From positions 5,268,501-5,332,500 of the forward strand of contig NZ_CP073766.1 of assembly GCF_018255755.1 (NCBI RefSeq): a stretch of DNA of 64,000 nucleotides, given 5' to 3'. Below, in pieces: positions 42,389-51,708 of the stretch. The notes below the pieces were generated by a model. That model worked only from the letters and a program-made list of their open reading frames with translations. It ran no database searches and was not told the DNA's origin. The translations under genes and the position numbers were made by a program. Position 1 is the stretch's first letter; every line of letters starts with the position of its first letter. This DNA is from Chitinophaga sp. HK235 (GTDB lineage: Bacteria > Bacteroidota > Bacteroidia > Chitinophagales > Chitinophagaceae).

Positions 42389-43540
42389 TCAGGGCACCAG
42401 CTCAAACACAAAAAACTGACTTTCTTCTGCTGCGGAAAAGTTGTTGTCTGCCACAAATACCAGGCTTTTATGGCCATTGGGCAGTACGGGGCCGAAAGTT
42501 ACCCCTTCAATATTATCAATATATTTCCCCAGTGTGGCAAAATCAAAAAGTAAGGATTTGGTAACAGGCTTTACTCCGGTGGCTGTTTTCAGGGAATTGA
42601 TCCGGCTGACATCTGTTGCCTGGTCTATGTTGACGATGAACACTTTAACCGTACAGTCTTTTACGCCGGAGGAGAAGGACCTTTCTATTGACAACAGCTG
42701 ATGTTCAGACAATACCATGATATCGGAAATGCCGTTCACTTTAAAGGCGTTGGCGGGGATAGCGGGATGGGCTACTGGCTCCAGCCGGTAAGCATATTGG
42801 GCTACAGGTTGGCGGGTGTTGTTGTCAAATTTTATGATACGGGTAATAGCGGTGGTATCTCCTACATCAGCTCTGGGGCCGTCTTCATAGCGGGGTTCTT
42901 CCAGGCTTACGAAGGTATAACGATAGTCGGGTGTGAAGCCGAGGCCTTCGAAAGCTCCGTTGCGGCGGGGACCATTGTCTGTGGCCTGCATCCGGAAAGC
43001 GGGCGGCAGTGCGAAAGAATCAAGATAATGGCCATCGGGTGAGATTTCATAGACACCGGGATTGGTGAGGATGGTGTCTTTGGTATTAACGATACGTTCT
43101 CCTTCACTGCTCCATACAAGGCAGCCTTTTTTAGCATTGTAGCGCAGTGCCTCCGGATCGGGTGTGAGAGCCGGATTTACTTTTGCGCCCGGATAGGTGC
43201 TGCCATCTTTTTGAAGGAGGTTGGTCACGTTGGTAAAACGAATGCTATCGAATGACTGTGCCGTGAAATACAGTTTGGCGGTATAGAAGCGTGCAGGCGC
43301 CAGTTCAGAGCGGTCGTCGCAGATCATGTAATACTGTTGTCCGGAGACATCGTAGTCTATACCGGACAGGCCGCCGATGACGGTGCCTTTGAAGGGCATA
43401 TTATGTGGAATGATCTGTTGGCCGATGAGGCGGAGACGGCCGAAATTGTTGGCGGTAGCGGTCGTTGCTTTGCGGGTGCTGGCACAACTGGTGATAGCTG
43501 CTGCAGCAATCGCCAGCAGGAAAAAACGGATTTTTTTCAT
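42389..43540 (-). CDS. Esterase-like/phytase-like beta-propeller lipoprotein
   Basis: A 383-aa lipoprotein (lipobox AAITSC) with the 'esterase-like activity of phytase' domain: GGLSGIDYDVSGQQYYMICD, LTPDPEALRYNAKKGCLVWSSEGE and GAFEGLGFTPDYRY are typical blades. Members are predicted secreted phosphoesterases. The precise substrate is unknown. Confidence 0.85.
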   Translation of the reverse strand: MKKIRFFLLAIAAAAITSCASTRKATTATANNFGRLRLIGQQIIPHNMPFKGTVIGGLSGIDYDVSGQQYYMICDDRSELAPARFYTAKLYFTAQSFDSIRFTNVTNLLQKDGSTYPGAKVNPALTPDPEALRYNAKKGCLVWSSEGERIVNTKDTILTNPGVYEISPDGHYLDSFALPPAFRMQATDNGPRRNGAFEGLGFTPDYRYTFVSLEEPRYEDGPRADVGDTTAITRIIKFDNNTRQPVAQYAYRLEPVAHPAIPANAFKVNGISDIMVLSEHQLLSIERSFSSGVKDCTVKVFIVNIDQATDVSRINSLKTATGVKPVTKSLLFDFATLGKYIDNIEGVTFGPVLPNGHKSLVFVADNNFSAAEESQFFVFELVP

Positions 43541-43632
43541 GGCGGCAATTTAAGCAAAAGGGGCTAACAAAAAATTGCGGACAACGTTGTGTCCGCAATC
43601 TATAAAAATGTAGTTCATTGGCAATAGCAAGC

Positions 43633-43785
43633 TCACACCCCTCTTCCTCTTATTATATTGATCAGGATGGCAATAATGGCAAGTACTAATAAAGCATGTA
43701 TTAAAGCGCCGGCGGAGTATACAAAGAACCCCACTGCCCATCCTATTATGAGTATCACTGCAATCAGATATAAGAGATTGTTCAT
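43633..43785 (-). CDS. Lmo0937-family small membrane protein (50 aa)
   Basis: A short gene encoding two hydrophobic helices: MNNLLYLIAVILIIGWAVGF, then SAGALIHALLVLAIIAILIN, ending IIRGRGV. This matches the Lmo0937 family, common in Bacteroidota and Firmicutes and often stress-linked. Start ATG at 43785, TGA at 43633. It is divergent from the ferritin-like PA2169-family gene, which is a frequent companion type. Confidence 0.85.
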   Translation of the reverse strand: MNNLLYLIAVILIIGWAVGFFVYSAGALIHALLVLAIIAILINIIRGRGV

Positions 43786-44045
43786 GTTTTAAGGCATTTG
43801 TTCTCCAATTAATATTTAAAATGTATGCCAACCCGCTTAAATGCCTTAAATACAGCCATATGTGGGCTATTGCAGGACTCTCTGGGTGTGGAAGCTATTC
43901 CACCATACGAGAAAAAAAAGGACGGACTGAGCAGGGGGCTGCCATTGGAAAGCATTGTAACAAAAAGAGTTTGCAAAGTGGTCACATTTTTGGGACATGT
44001 TAATATTAGGGCAGGCTATTTTTTAATCATAAAAACGTATTGATC
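43786..44045. other. Intergenic region between the Lmo0937 and PA2169 genes
   Basis: 260 bases holding divergent promoters. AAGGCATTT (near 43791) and AAATGCCTT (near 43842) form a widely spaced inverted repeat. Open frames here (for example 43825-44043) lack protein-like composition. Confidence 0.4.
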
Positions 44046-44507
44046 ATGCAACAGCAGGAACCGCTAGAAGAAATACTAAGCGACCTCGTCAAGATTAATA
44101 ACGACCGGATAGAAGGATACCAGCAGGCTATTGCAGCAACGGATGATGCAGACTTGAAAGCCTTATTTCAGCGTATGATTGATGACAGTGTTCGTTATGC
44201 TGACGAGCTCAATGCAGAACTGCTGGCCCTAGGTGCTGAGAAATGTACAAGTACTACACCTTGTGGTAAGTTATACCGTGCGTGGACGGAGCTTAAAACA
44301 ATTTTTACCGGACAAGACCGCCATGCTATTCTTTCTTTTTGTGAATATGGTGAAGATGCAGCTCAACGGGCCTATAGCAGTGCTTTCAAAACAGAAACGT
44401 CTATGCCCTACCGGATACGGGAGCTGATAGCAGACCAGCAGAAACTCCTGCAAAATGACCATGATATCATCAATGCCTACAGAAACGTACAAAAGATAGT
44501 ATATTAA
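44046..44507 (+). CDS. PA2169-family four-helix-bundle protein (DUF2383)
   Basis: A 153-aa ferritin-like helical bundle protein with the DUF2383 features IEGYQQAIAATDDADLKALF and the second helix pair GEDAAQRAYSSAF. The Glu/Asp positions could bind metal. Such proteins are often induced by stress. ATG at 44046; a strong terminator follows the stop immediately. Confidence 0.85.
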   Translation: MQQQEPLEEILSDLVKINNDRIEGYQQAIAATDDADLKALFQRMIDDSVRYADELNAELLALGAEKCTSTTPCGKLYRAWTELKTIFTGQDRHAILSFCEYGEDAAQRAYSSAFKTETSMPYRIRELIADQQKLLQNDHDIINAYRNVQKIVY

Positions 44508-44529
44508 ACCAACCTTTCGGGGTTGGTTT
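44506..44529 (+). terminator. Terminator of the PA2169-family gene
   Basis: A 9-bp stem AAACCAACC/GGTTGGTTT with a 6-nt loop runs into a T run. Its first bases overlap the TAA stop. Confidence 0.85.
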
Positions 44530-44676
44530 TTTGTGCAGGAAAAATGCCAATTGTTCATTTTGTTCAAAATGGAGCAAAATACGGTTGTTCAGGAATAGCG
44601 ATTTACTTTTGAGTAGCGGTATTCCAATCATACTTATTTTTATAAGTAATATGGCAACTACGGGATTTTTCGGTAC

Positions 44677-44706
44677 AAGGCTGCTTCTTCATCGTGAAGC
44701 AGCCTT
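44677..44706 (+). terminator. Orphan terminator hairpin in a non-coding gap
   Basis: AAGGCTGCTTC/GAAGCAGCCTT, an 11-bp stem with an 8-nt loop and T5. No convincing gene lies between it and the previous terminator at 44529, so it may end a small RNA beginning near 44600. Confidence 0.6.
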
Positions 44707-44909
44707 TTTATTTATCCGGCAACTGAGACTGAAGAGACCGATGATAAGCCGGGTTTTAAAAACAGGGAATTGTGTTCACGCTGACACACTTTTATTCATT
44801 TTGTTCATTTTTATTGCTCTGCTTTTTTGTACCATTAACCATCCTATCTTTAATTGATTGAGAGAAGTTACAACCTTGTAATATTGCTTTTTTAACCAAC
44901 TATGAAAAC

Positions 44910-44940
44910 AACAAAGGTGGCCATAATAGCCACCTTTGTT
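44910..44940 (-). terminator. Terminator of the thiamine operon
   Basis: A 12-bp perfect stem AACAAAGGTGGC/GCCACCTTTGTT with a 7-nt loop, 4 nt beyond the thiH stop on the minus strand, followed by a T-rich tract. Confidence 0.85.
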
Positions 44941-44943
44941 ATT

Positions 44944-46050
44944 TTAACCGAATACCTTATCCCAGTCTTTCCATACCGGCTCATATCCTTTCTGTTTGAG
45001 CATCTGCGCGATAGCTACCGCACTTCGTTCATCCGATATTTCAAATTGTTCCAGCGACTGATGATCAGTAGCATAACCGCCGGGATTGGTGCGGGAGCCA
45101 GCACTCATACTGGTAATACCCAGCCGGATAACATGATCCCTGAAGGATTCCCTTTCTCTGGTGGAAAGGCTTAACTCCACTTCCTGGTTAAACAGGCGAT
45201 ACGCACAGATCAGCTGTACCAGCTCCCGGTCGTTCATTTCCACTTTAGGAGCGAGGCCCCCGGAAAATGGGCGCAGACGGGGAAAAGAGATACTATAACG
45301 TGTTTGCCAGTACGTTTTTTCCAGGTATTGCAGGTGAAGGGCTGTGAAAAAACTGTCTGTACGCCAGTCTTCCAGACCGATCAATACACCCAGACCCATT
45401 TTATGAATGCCCGCACGTCCCAGCCGGTCGGGTGTTTCCAGGCGATAATCAAAGGATGATTTGCGGCCTTTGGGATGGTGTTTTCTATAATCTTCCTGGT
45501 GATAGGTTTCCTGATATACCAGTACAGCATGCAGGCCCAGCGGGATAAGTGCCGCATAATCTGCTTCATCCATCGGCTGTACTTCCATGGAGATATTGGA
45601 AAAATGGGGACGCAACAACTGCAGGGCGTTTTTAAAGTATTCCAGTCCCACCTGCTGATGTGCCTCACCGGTGACCAGCAATACATGGTCGTATCCCATT
45701 TCCTTGATCACGGCAGTTTCTCTTAATATCTCCGCAGCACTGAGGGTTTTGCGGGGAATTTTGTTGTTGAGACTAAAACCGCAATAGGTACAGATATTTT
45801 GGCACTCGTTGGACAGATACAGCGGAATATACAGCTGCATAGTATTGCCGAAGCGCTGTAAGGTGCGCTGGTGGCTTATTTCTGCCATTGGTTGCAGATA
45901 GGCCGCTGCTGCGGGTGATATCAGTGCTGCAAAATCATTGAGTGTGCGGCGCTGGTTGTGCAGGGCCTGTTCCACATCTGCCGCTGTTTTAGCATAGATG
46001 CTTTCCTTTACCTCATCCCAGCTGTATTGTTCAAATATGCTTTTAAACAT
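44944..46050 (-). CDS. thiH: 2-iminoacetate synthase (ThiH)
   Basis: A 368-aa radical SAM enzyme with the 4Fe-4S motif CQNICTYCGF (about residues 86-95). It cleaves tyrosine to dehydroglycine and p-cresol, supplying the C-N unit of the thiazole ring. It is 15 nt downstream of thiG, which uses its product. It is the last gene of the thiamine operon. Presence of ThiH in place of ThiO indicates an anaerobe-compatible route. Confidence 0.95.
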   Translation of the reverse strand: MFKSIFEQYSWDEVKESIYAKTAADVEQALHNQRRTLNDFAALISPAAAAYLQPMAEISHQRTLQRFGNTMQLYIPLYLSNECQNICTYCGFSLNNKIPRKTLSAAEILRETAVIKEMGYDHVLLVTGEAHQQVGLEYFKNALQLLRPHFSNISMEVQPMDEADYAALIPLGLHAVLVYQETYHQEDYRKHHPKGRKSSFDYRLETPDRLGRAGIHKMGLGVLIGLEDWRTDSFFTALHLQYLEKTYWQTRYSISFPRLRPFSGGLAPKVEMNDRELVQLICAYRLFNQEVELSLSTRERESFRDHVIRLGITSMSAGSRTNPGGYATDHQSLEQFEISDERSAVAIAQMLKQKGYEPVWKDWDKVFG

Positions 46051-46065
46051 GACCTTGTTTTTAAG

Positions 46066-46845
46066 TTATACTTCATCGAGGAAGGCCACCAGCGGGCTGG
46101 AGGCTACAGCCCGGGCATTGACGGGTGCCAGTCCTGCTTCATAAGCCATGCGGCCGGCCTCTACAGCTGCTTTAAAGGCAGTGGCCATTTTCACGGGTTC
46201 TTTAGCTACGGCCAGCGCGGTGTTGACCAGCACTGCGTCTGCTCCCATTTCCATAGCCCTGGCGGCCTGTGAGGGAGCGCCGATGCCGGCATCTACTATC
46301 ACTGGCACATTGCTTTGTGCAATGATAATCTCAAGAAAATCGGCCGTACATAATCCTTTATTACTGCCGATGGGAGCGCCCAGGGGCATCACTGCGGCGG
46401 TGCCCACTTCCTCGAGGCGTTTGCACAGTACCGGATCAGCATGAACATAAGGCAATACGACAAACCCCAGCTTCACCAGTTCGGCCGCAGCCTGCAGGGT
46501 TTCTACAGGGTCGGGCATCAGATAGCGGGGATCGGGATGTATTTCCAGCTTCACCCAGTTGGTCTCAAGGGCTTCCCGGGCCAGCTGGGCGGCATATACG
46601 GCTTCCCGGGCCGTGCGCACACCGGAGGTATTGGGTAACAGCTGTATATGCGGATGTGACAGATGCGGAAGTATATCGTCTGTTTTATGATGTATATCTA
46701 CCCGTTTGAGAGCTACGGTCACCAGCTGAGTGCCGGAGGCCAGCAAGGTTTCTTCCATCACCGCAGCGGACGCAAATTTGCCGGTACCTGTAAACAGGCG
46801 GGAGGTGAAGGTTTTACCCGCAATGGTCAATGGTTGTATCATCAT
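46066..46845 (-). CDS. thiG: Thiazole synthase (ThiG)
   Basis: A 259-aa TIM-barrel enzyme that condenses deoxyxylulose 5-phosphate, dehydroglycine and ThiS-thiocarboxylate into the thiazole phosphate. The family segments SRLFTGTGKF, WVKLEIHPDPRYL, PLGAPIGSNKGL and VDAGIGAPSQAARAMEMGADAVLVNT are present. It overlaps thiE by 4 bases (ATGA), so it is translationally coupled. Confidence 0.96.
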   Translation of the reverse strand: MMIQPLTIAGKTFTSRLFTGTGKFASAAVMEETLLASGTQLVTVALKRVDIHHKTDDILPHLSHPHIQLLPNTSGVRTAREAVYAAQLAREALETNWVKLEIHPDPRYLMPDPVETLQAAAELVKLGFVVLPYVHADPVLCKRLEEVGTAAVMPLGAPIGSNKGLCTADFLEIIIAQSNVPVIVDAGIGAPSQAARAMEMGADAVLVNTALAVAKEPVKMATAFKAAVEAGRMAYEAGLAPVNARAVASSPLVAFLDEV

Positions 46846-47471
46846 TGCTGATTTAAAAGTTCATAAATATGCTGCACCAGCGGCTGCCGTGCTGCTGTTT
46901 GTGTAATCAGGCCACTTACGGCAATGCCGTGTATACCTGTTTGCAGAATGGCCGGTATATCATCGGTCAGGATACCTCCAATAGCAACAATGGGGATATG
47001 TATCTGTTGCTGACGGAGTGATTGCAGGATAGTATGGTATCCTTCCAGTCCGAGTATAGGGCTGAGATTTTGTTTGGTGGTGGTGAAGCGGAAGGGACCC
47101 AACCCGATGTAACTGGCGCCGTTTTTAACGTGTACCAGTATATCTTCGAGGGTGTTGGCCGTACCACCTACGATTTTATCAGCTCCTACTATGGCCCTGG
47201 CTTCGGCCACGGTCATATCTTTCTGGCCTACATGGACACCGGCGGCATCCACCGCTACCGCGATATGCGGGTAGTCGTTGATGATCAGTGATGCCTGGTA
47301 TTGATCACATATTTTTTTAGCGGCGATGGCTACCGGCAATATGTTTTCGTGCGTTTCATTTTTGATACGCAGCTGTATCCATTGACAGCCGGCATCGCAG
47401 GCTGCCAGGATATTGTCGGTATGACTGCCGGTAGCTGTTTGTTGTGAGATATAATGCAGTTTGTTGATCAT
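46842..47471 (-). CDS. thiE: Thiamine-phosphate synthase (ThiE)
   Basis: A 209-aa TIM-barrel enzyme joining HMP-pyrophosphate and thiazole phosphate. WIQLRIKNE, LIINDYPHIAVAVDAAGVHVGQKD and the phosphate-binding GLGPFRFTTTK are the family's active-site segments, so this is the functional ThiE of the operon. It overlaps thiD and thiG by 4 bases each. Confidence 0.93.
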   Translation of the reverse strand: MINKLHYISQQTATGSHTDNILAACDAGCQWIQLRIKNETHENILPVAIAAKKICDQYQASLIINDYPHIAVAVDAAGVHVGQKDMTVAEARAIVGADKIVGGTANTLEDILVHVKNGASYIGLGPFRFTTTKQNLSPILGLEGYHTILQSLRQQQIHIPIVAIGGILTDDIPAILQTGIHGIAVSGLITQTAARQPLVQHIYELLNQQ

Positions 47472-48220
47472 ATGTGATGGTATCCTGTTAGAGAAACATG
47501 ACTTGCTAATAATTTTTCCGTGTATACTTTTCCGTTAGTACAGGCATCCGGTAGTGATTGACCCTGGGCCAGACAGGCGGTAATGGCGGCAGACAACACA
47601 CAGCCGGAGCCGTGTTTGGGATACACCGGACCAGGACCTGCAGGGAACGTATATACGTCGTCTCCGCTGTAAAGCGTGTCTGTGCCGGGTCTACCCTCAT
47701 GATGTCCTCCTTTCAGCAGTACGGCACACTGGACCGCGAGTTGTTGTGCAGCTTCTTCTCCATCGGTCATGCCAGCCAGTAGTGTGGCCTCGTGATAATT
47801 GGGTGTAAGAAGGTACAGTTCAGATAGCAGTTCCTGCCAGGCCTGGTGCTGGATGCTTCCGTGGAAAGTATGTCCGGCGGAGGCTTTGAGCACCGGGTCG
47901 AGGATGATATGGATGCCGGGCGACAGGTGTTTGACCGTGCGCACCAGTTCCAGCATACCGTATACATCGGCCATGATACCGATTTTGCAATAGCGGATGC
48001 TGTTGGTGGCCAGCAAAGGTCTGGCCTGCGCCAGGATACAGGGCAGCGACAACCACTCCACCGAAATGAAGTCGCTGGCTGTTTGCACGGTGAGGGCGGT
48101 ACATACGCCCAGTCCGTACACGCGGTGCTGTTCAAATGTTTTGATATCTGCCAGCAGGCCGGCTCCACCGCTGGGGTCGAGGCCTGCAAAGCTCATTACG
48201 GATGGTCGTTGCTGTTCCAT
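47468..48220 (-). CDS. thiD: Hydroxymethylpyrimidine (phosphate) kinase (ThiD)
   Basis: A 250-aa ribokinase-fold enzyme with AGLDPSGGAGLLADIKTF at the N-terminus, LTPNYHEATLLAG and the C-terminal KHGSGCVLSAAITACLAQG anion-hole motif. It phosphorylates HMP and HMP-P. Its start overlaps the upstream TenI-like gene by 25 bases. Confidence 0.94.
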   Translation of the reverse strand: MEQQRPSVMSFAGLDPSGGAGLLADIKTFEQHRVYGLGVCTALTVQTASDFISVEWLSLPCILAQARPLLATNSIRYCKIGIMADVYGMLELVRTVKHLSPGIHIILDPVLKASAGHTFHGSIQHQAWQELLSELYLLTPNYHEATLLAGMTDGEEAAQQLAVQCAVLLKGGHHEGRPGTDTLYSGDDVYTFPAGPGPVYPKHGSGCVLSAAITACLAQGQSLPDACTNGKVYTEKLLASHVSLTGYHHI

Positions 48221-48798
48221 TGTGCCTGAATACGCTGATAATTGTTGACCGCCTGTTCCGGTTGTTGCCAGATAGCGCCCAGCAGGGCGGCGCCATCATA
48301 ATGCCAGTCTTTTAACCTGCTGATGTTGCTGGCATCGATGCCTCCCATGCCTAACACCTGCCTTCCCTTTTTATCGGGAAGGGGTTGTGCAAAGCGGCCA
48401 TTGTAGCCTGCTTTGGATATGCTGTCAAATACGGGGCTTAACAGCAGTGTGGTAAACTGTGGTGCCATGGAAGTGATGTCTGCCATATCATGGATACCTG
48501 TGCTGCAATTCCTGTAGCGTTGCAGACAAAGCTGTAACTCTCTGCAGTTCATGCTTTCCCGTACTTTACCACTTAGGTGGAGGCCTCCCACCGGAAACCG
48601 CTGACATACCTGAAAGTTATCGCGGACAATGATGCGAGCATAACAGGATGGGTCTGTTTTGTCCAGCAAGGCCATGTATTCCCTCGGTTGCCAGCTTGGC
48701 TTTCGTAGCAGGATACGATGGGCTCCTGCCTGCAGCAGGTCCGCGATTATTTTTTCTTCTTCGTATATGCGTTCTGGTGAGGTGATGATCCAGATCAT
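48196..48798 (-). CDS. ThiE/TenI-like protein
   Basis: A 200-aa TIM-barrel homologue of ThiE and TenI. It has HRILLRKPSW, IIVRDNFQVCQRFPVGGLHLS and LLLSPVFDSISKAGYNG, but lacks the GPxxxTxTK phosphate loop of true ThiE, so it more likely works as TenI (thiazole tautomerase) or in a regulatory role. The ATG at 48798 (MIWIITSPERI) is preferred; the frame is open to 48831, which would overlap thiC. It lies between thiC and thiD. Confidence 0.85.
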   Translation of the reverse strand: MIWIITSPERIYEEEKIIADLLQAGAHRILLRKPSWQPREYMALLDKTDPSCYARIIVRDNFQVCQRFPVGGLHLSGKVRESMNCRELQLCLQRYRNCSTGIHDMADITSMAPQFTTLLLSPVFDSISKAGYNGRFAQPLPDKKGRQVLGMGGIDASNISRLKDWHYDGAALLGAIWQQPEQAVNNYQRIQAQWNSNDHP

Positions 48799-48811
48799 AC
48801 GGATGTGTTTT

Positions 48812-50686
48812 TTATTGATATATCTCGCCACCTTGAGCCGTAAATGCTTTTGATTGCTCTGTCATGCCGGCTTCCAGTGCTGTTGTTTCATCGAGTCCCT
48901 GTTTGGCAGCGAAGTCACGTACTTCCTGGGTAATTTTCATAGAGCAGAAGTGAGGGCCGCACATGGAGCAGAAATGGGCGATTTTGGCGCCTTCTGCAGG
49001 CAGCGTTTCGTCATGGAAAGAGCGGGCTGTTTCCGGATCCAGGGAAAGGTTGAACTGGTCTTCCCAGCGGAATTCAAAACGGGCCTTGCTGAGGGCGTTG
49101 TCGCGGTGTTGTGCACCAGGATGGCCTTTGGCGAGATCGGCAGCATGTGCCGCGATTTTGTAGGTGATAACACCTTGCCGTACATCTTCCTTGTTTGGTA
49201 GGCCCAGGTGTTCCTTGGGCGTAACATAACACAGCATGGCGGTACCAAACCACCCTATCATGGCGGCTCCTATGCCGGAAGTGATATGATCGTAGCCGGG
49301 AGCGATATCCGTAGTGAGAGGACCAAGTGTGTAGAAGGGTGCTTCATGGCAGTGTTGCAGCTGTTTGTCCATGTTTTCTTTGATAAGATGCATGGGCACG
49401 TGACCCGGACCTTCTATCATTACCTGCACCTGATGTTTCCAGGCTATTTTGGTGAGCTCTCCCAATGTTTCGAGTTCTGCAAACTGGGCGGCATCGTTGG
49501 CATCGGCGATACTGCCGGGACGAAGACCATCACCCAGTGAGAAAGAAACGTCGTGGGCTTTCATGATTTCACAGATCTCTTCAAAGTGGGTATAGAGGAA
49601 GTTTTCCTTGTGGTGAGCCAGACACCATTTAGCCATGATAGAGCCGCCACGGGATACTATGCCTGTTGTTCGTTTAGCCGTCAGCGGTATATAACGAAGT
49701 AATACACCTGCATGAATGGTGAAGTAGTCTACACCTTGTTCTGCCTGTTCGATAAGGGTGTCGCGGAAGATTTCCCAGGTAAGGTCTTCTGCTTTACCGT
49801 TCACTTTTTCGAGCGCCTGGTAGATAGGTACTGTACCAATGGGCACCGGGGAATTGCGGATGATCCACTCTCTTGTTTCGTGAATGTTTTTACCGGTGCT
49901 GAGGTCCATGATGGTATCGGTACCCCAGCGGCAGGACCATACGGCTTTTTCCACTTCCTCCTCTATGCTGGAGGTCACGGCGGAGTTGCCAATGTTGGCG
50001 TTTATTTTTACGAGAAAGTTACGGCCAATGATCATGGGTTCACTTTCCGGGTGGTTGATGTTGGCGGGTATGATGGCGCGTCCGGCGGCCACTTCCTGTC
50101 TTACAAATTCGGGTGTGATGAGTTTGGGAATATGGGCGCCCATGCTATTGCCCGGATGCTGATGCCAGAGCGGGTCGTTTTCCCGGAAGAGTTTGTCTGC
50201 GTATTGATTTTCGCGGATAGCGATATATTCCATTTCGGGGGTGATGATGCCTTGTTGCGCATAATACAACTGTGTCACATTTTTTCCGGGAAGTGCGCGG
50301 AGTGGTTTGGCGCTGATGCTCATTTGTGGCATGTTATCGCCTTGTTGCTGCAGTTGTCTGACGTAGGGACTGGTGTATTGCTGCAGCTGTTCCACATCTC
50401 CCCTGCTGCTGATCCATGATTCGCGCAGTCGGGGTAGTCCGCGGGTAACGTCGATGTTAATGGCGGGGTCGGTGTAGGGACCGCTGGTATCGTATACGAT
50501 CACAGGTTCATTAGGGCTGGCGGTGCCATTGCGGCCATTAGTGCGTGTATCCGTTAAGGTTATCTTTCTCATAGCCACCTTTACGGGGTGGATCGTTCCG
50601 CTAACATAGATTTTTTCTGAAGCGGGGAAGGGAGTACGGCTGATGGCCGCGGGTTTTTGTTGCATGATGTAAGAATTTTTGGACAT
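48812..50686 (-). CDS. thiC: Phosphomethylpyrimidine synthase (ThiC)
   Basis: A 624-aa radical SAM enzyme converting aminoimidazole ribotide to HMP-P. The noncanonical C-terminal cluster motif CSMCGPHFCSM is visible, as are SRGGSIMAKWCLAHHKEN and VMIEGPGHVPMHLIKENM. It is 62 nt downstream of thiS and the first large gene behind the TPP riboswitch. Confidence 0.97.
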   Translation of the reverse strand: MSKNSYIMQQKPAAISRTPFPASEKIYVSGTIHPVKVAMRKITLTDTRTNGRNGTASPNEPVIVYDTSGPYTDPAINIDVTRGLPRLRESWISSRGDVEQLQQYTSPYVRQLQQQGDNMPQMSISAKPLRALPGKNVTQLYYAQQGIITPEMEYIAIRENQYADKLFRENDPLWHQHPGNSMGAHIPKLITPEFVRQEVAAGRAIIPANINHPESEPMIIGRNFLVKINANIGNSAVTSSIEEEVEKAVWSCRWGTDTIMDLSTGKNIHETREWIIRNSPVPIGTVPIYQALEKVNGKAEDLTWEIFRDTLIEQAEQGVDYFTIHAGVLLRYIPLTAKRTTGIVSRGGSIMAKWCLAHHKENFLYTHFEEICEIMKAHDVSFSLGDGLRPGSIADANDAAQFAELETLGELTKIAWKHQVQVMIEGPGHVPMHLIKENMDKQLQHCHEAPFYTLGPLTTDIAPGYDHITSGIGAAMIGWFGTAMLCYVTPKEHLGLPNKEDVRQGVITYKIAAHAADLAKGHPGAQHRDNALSKARFEFRWEDQFNLSLDPETARSFHDETLPAEGAKIAHFCSMCGPHFCSMKITQEVRDFAAKQGLDETTALEAGMTEQSKAFTAQGGEIYQ

Positions 50687-50748
50687 GGGAATCGCGCTTC
50701 CGTTTGATATAACGGAAAAGGGTAAACGAAGAAAAATTAATACAGGTT

Positions 50749-50952
50749 TTATCCGCCCTGCGTGGCGCGGATAATGGTTATACTATCGGCGTTTTGTAAT
50801 GGTTGCTGGTCCCAGTTGTTTTTGGGGACCACCTGATTGTTGACCGCGATAGCGATACCTTTTTGAGCAGAGAGTTGAATAAACTGTAATAGGGCAGCAA
50901 TAGTTATCCCTTGCTGCACCGCATAAAGTTTATTGTTTACAAGGACTTCCAT
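50749..50952 (-). CDS. thiS: Sulfur carrier protein ThiS
   Basis: A 67-aa ubiquitin-fold sulfur carrier ending in the required GG (IIRATQGG). The C-terminus is thiocarboxylated to donate sulfur to ThiG. No thiF (adenylyltransferase) is in this operon, so activation must use a gene elsewhere. First gene after the riboswitch. Confidence 0.93.
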   Translation of the reverse strand: MEVLVNNKLYAVQQGITIAALLQFIQLSAQKGIAIAVNNQVVPKNNWDQQPLQNADSITIIRATQGG

Positions 50953-51014
50953 GCGTGTTGGAATTTAAGTGAAACAATAAACTTTAAGGATGTGGAAGAT
51001 GAGAAAGTTCAGTT

Positions 51015-51100
51015 ACTTTTCCCTACGGCAGTATGAACTGCTTCAGGTACTGAGGGTATCATCTCAGCTTATCCCTGTTCAGGATAAACACCCCTAAAGT
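51015..51100 (-). promoter_or_regulatory. TPP riboswitch (THI element)
   Basis: On the minus strand the conserved blocks appear in order: AGGGGTG (from 51097), CTGAGA (51062-51067), ATACCC (51054-51059), GTACCTG (51044-51050) and CCGTAGGGA (near 51020-51028). It binds thiamine pyrophosphate and should shut down the thi operon when TPP is plentiful. The ~60-nt gap to thiS would hold the expression platform. Confidence 0.95.
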
Positions 51101-51222
51101 GATTGTAAAAGTAAAAGAAAAAATGATAATGGAGAGGGAATATTATTTTTCTGCGAGGGCTGCTGGTTTGGAGTGGGCAAAAAATATGGGTTGTATATAG
51201 TCGTAATTCGTAATTTAGTTTC

Positions 51223-51702
51223 ATGCTAAGGAAACAGTTACCGTCACTATTGCCATTTTTATTGTTATTAATTGCCTGTAAGCAGAAAGCCGGCAGGGCA
51301 CCGGAAGAGGTAGCTCATGACAGCAGCCTGATAGTTATAACAGATAGCAGCAATGCCGGCGTTACCGACAGCATCGCTGCTGTAACTGATACACTGCATA
51401 TTGATGCAGCTAAGCTCATAGGGAAATGGATACAGCCCGTAGCGGGCCTGGATAAGGAAATGCAGGGATTTCAACTGCGCAGTAACGGGACAGCCCGCTC
51501 TATTAACATGTACACGCTGATATATGAAAAATGGGCGCTGAATAACGACACACTGTTATTGTGGAGCCATTCGGAGGGAGTAAAGGATACTGCTGCCATT
51601 GTGGACACCACTATTATCAGGGAGTTGTCAGATACATCGTTGGTATTGTTTCCTATAAAAGCTGCTGAGGGCTATACGGACAGGTACCGTCGTCGCCAAT
51701 AA
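51223..51702 (+). CDS. Lipocalin-like lipoprotein
   Basis: A 159-aa lipoprotein (lipobox LLLLIAC) with a Ser/Asp/Thr-rich linker then a beta-rich domain (LIGKWIQPVAGLDKEMQGFQ; WALNNDTLLLWSHSEG; IRELSDTSLVLF) typical of lipocalin-like Bacteroidota lipoproteins. Function unknown. Divergent from the thiamine riboswitch, converging with the small membrane gene 6 nt away. Confidence 0.78.
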   Translation: MLRKQLPSLLPFLLLLIACKQKAGRAPEEVAHDSSLIVITDSSNAGVTDSIAAVTDTLHIDAAKLIGKWIQPVAGLDKEMQGFQLRSNGTARSINMYTLIYEKWALNNDTLLLWSHSEGVKDTAAIVDTTIIRELSDTSLVLFPIKAAEGYTDRYRRRQ

Positions 51703-51708
51703 ACCTAC

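Noticed and set aside
44531..44857. 108-codon plus-strand open frame after the PA2169 gene
   Set aside because: Runs through an intrinsic terminator hairpin and has no convincing start or composition.
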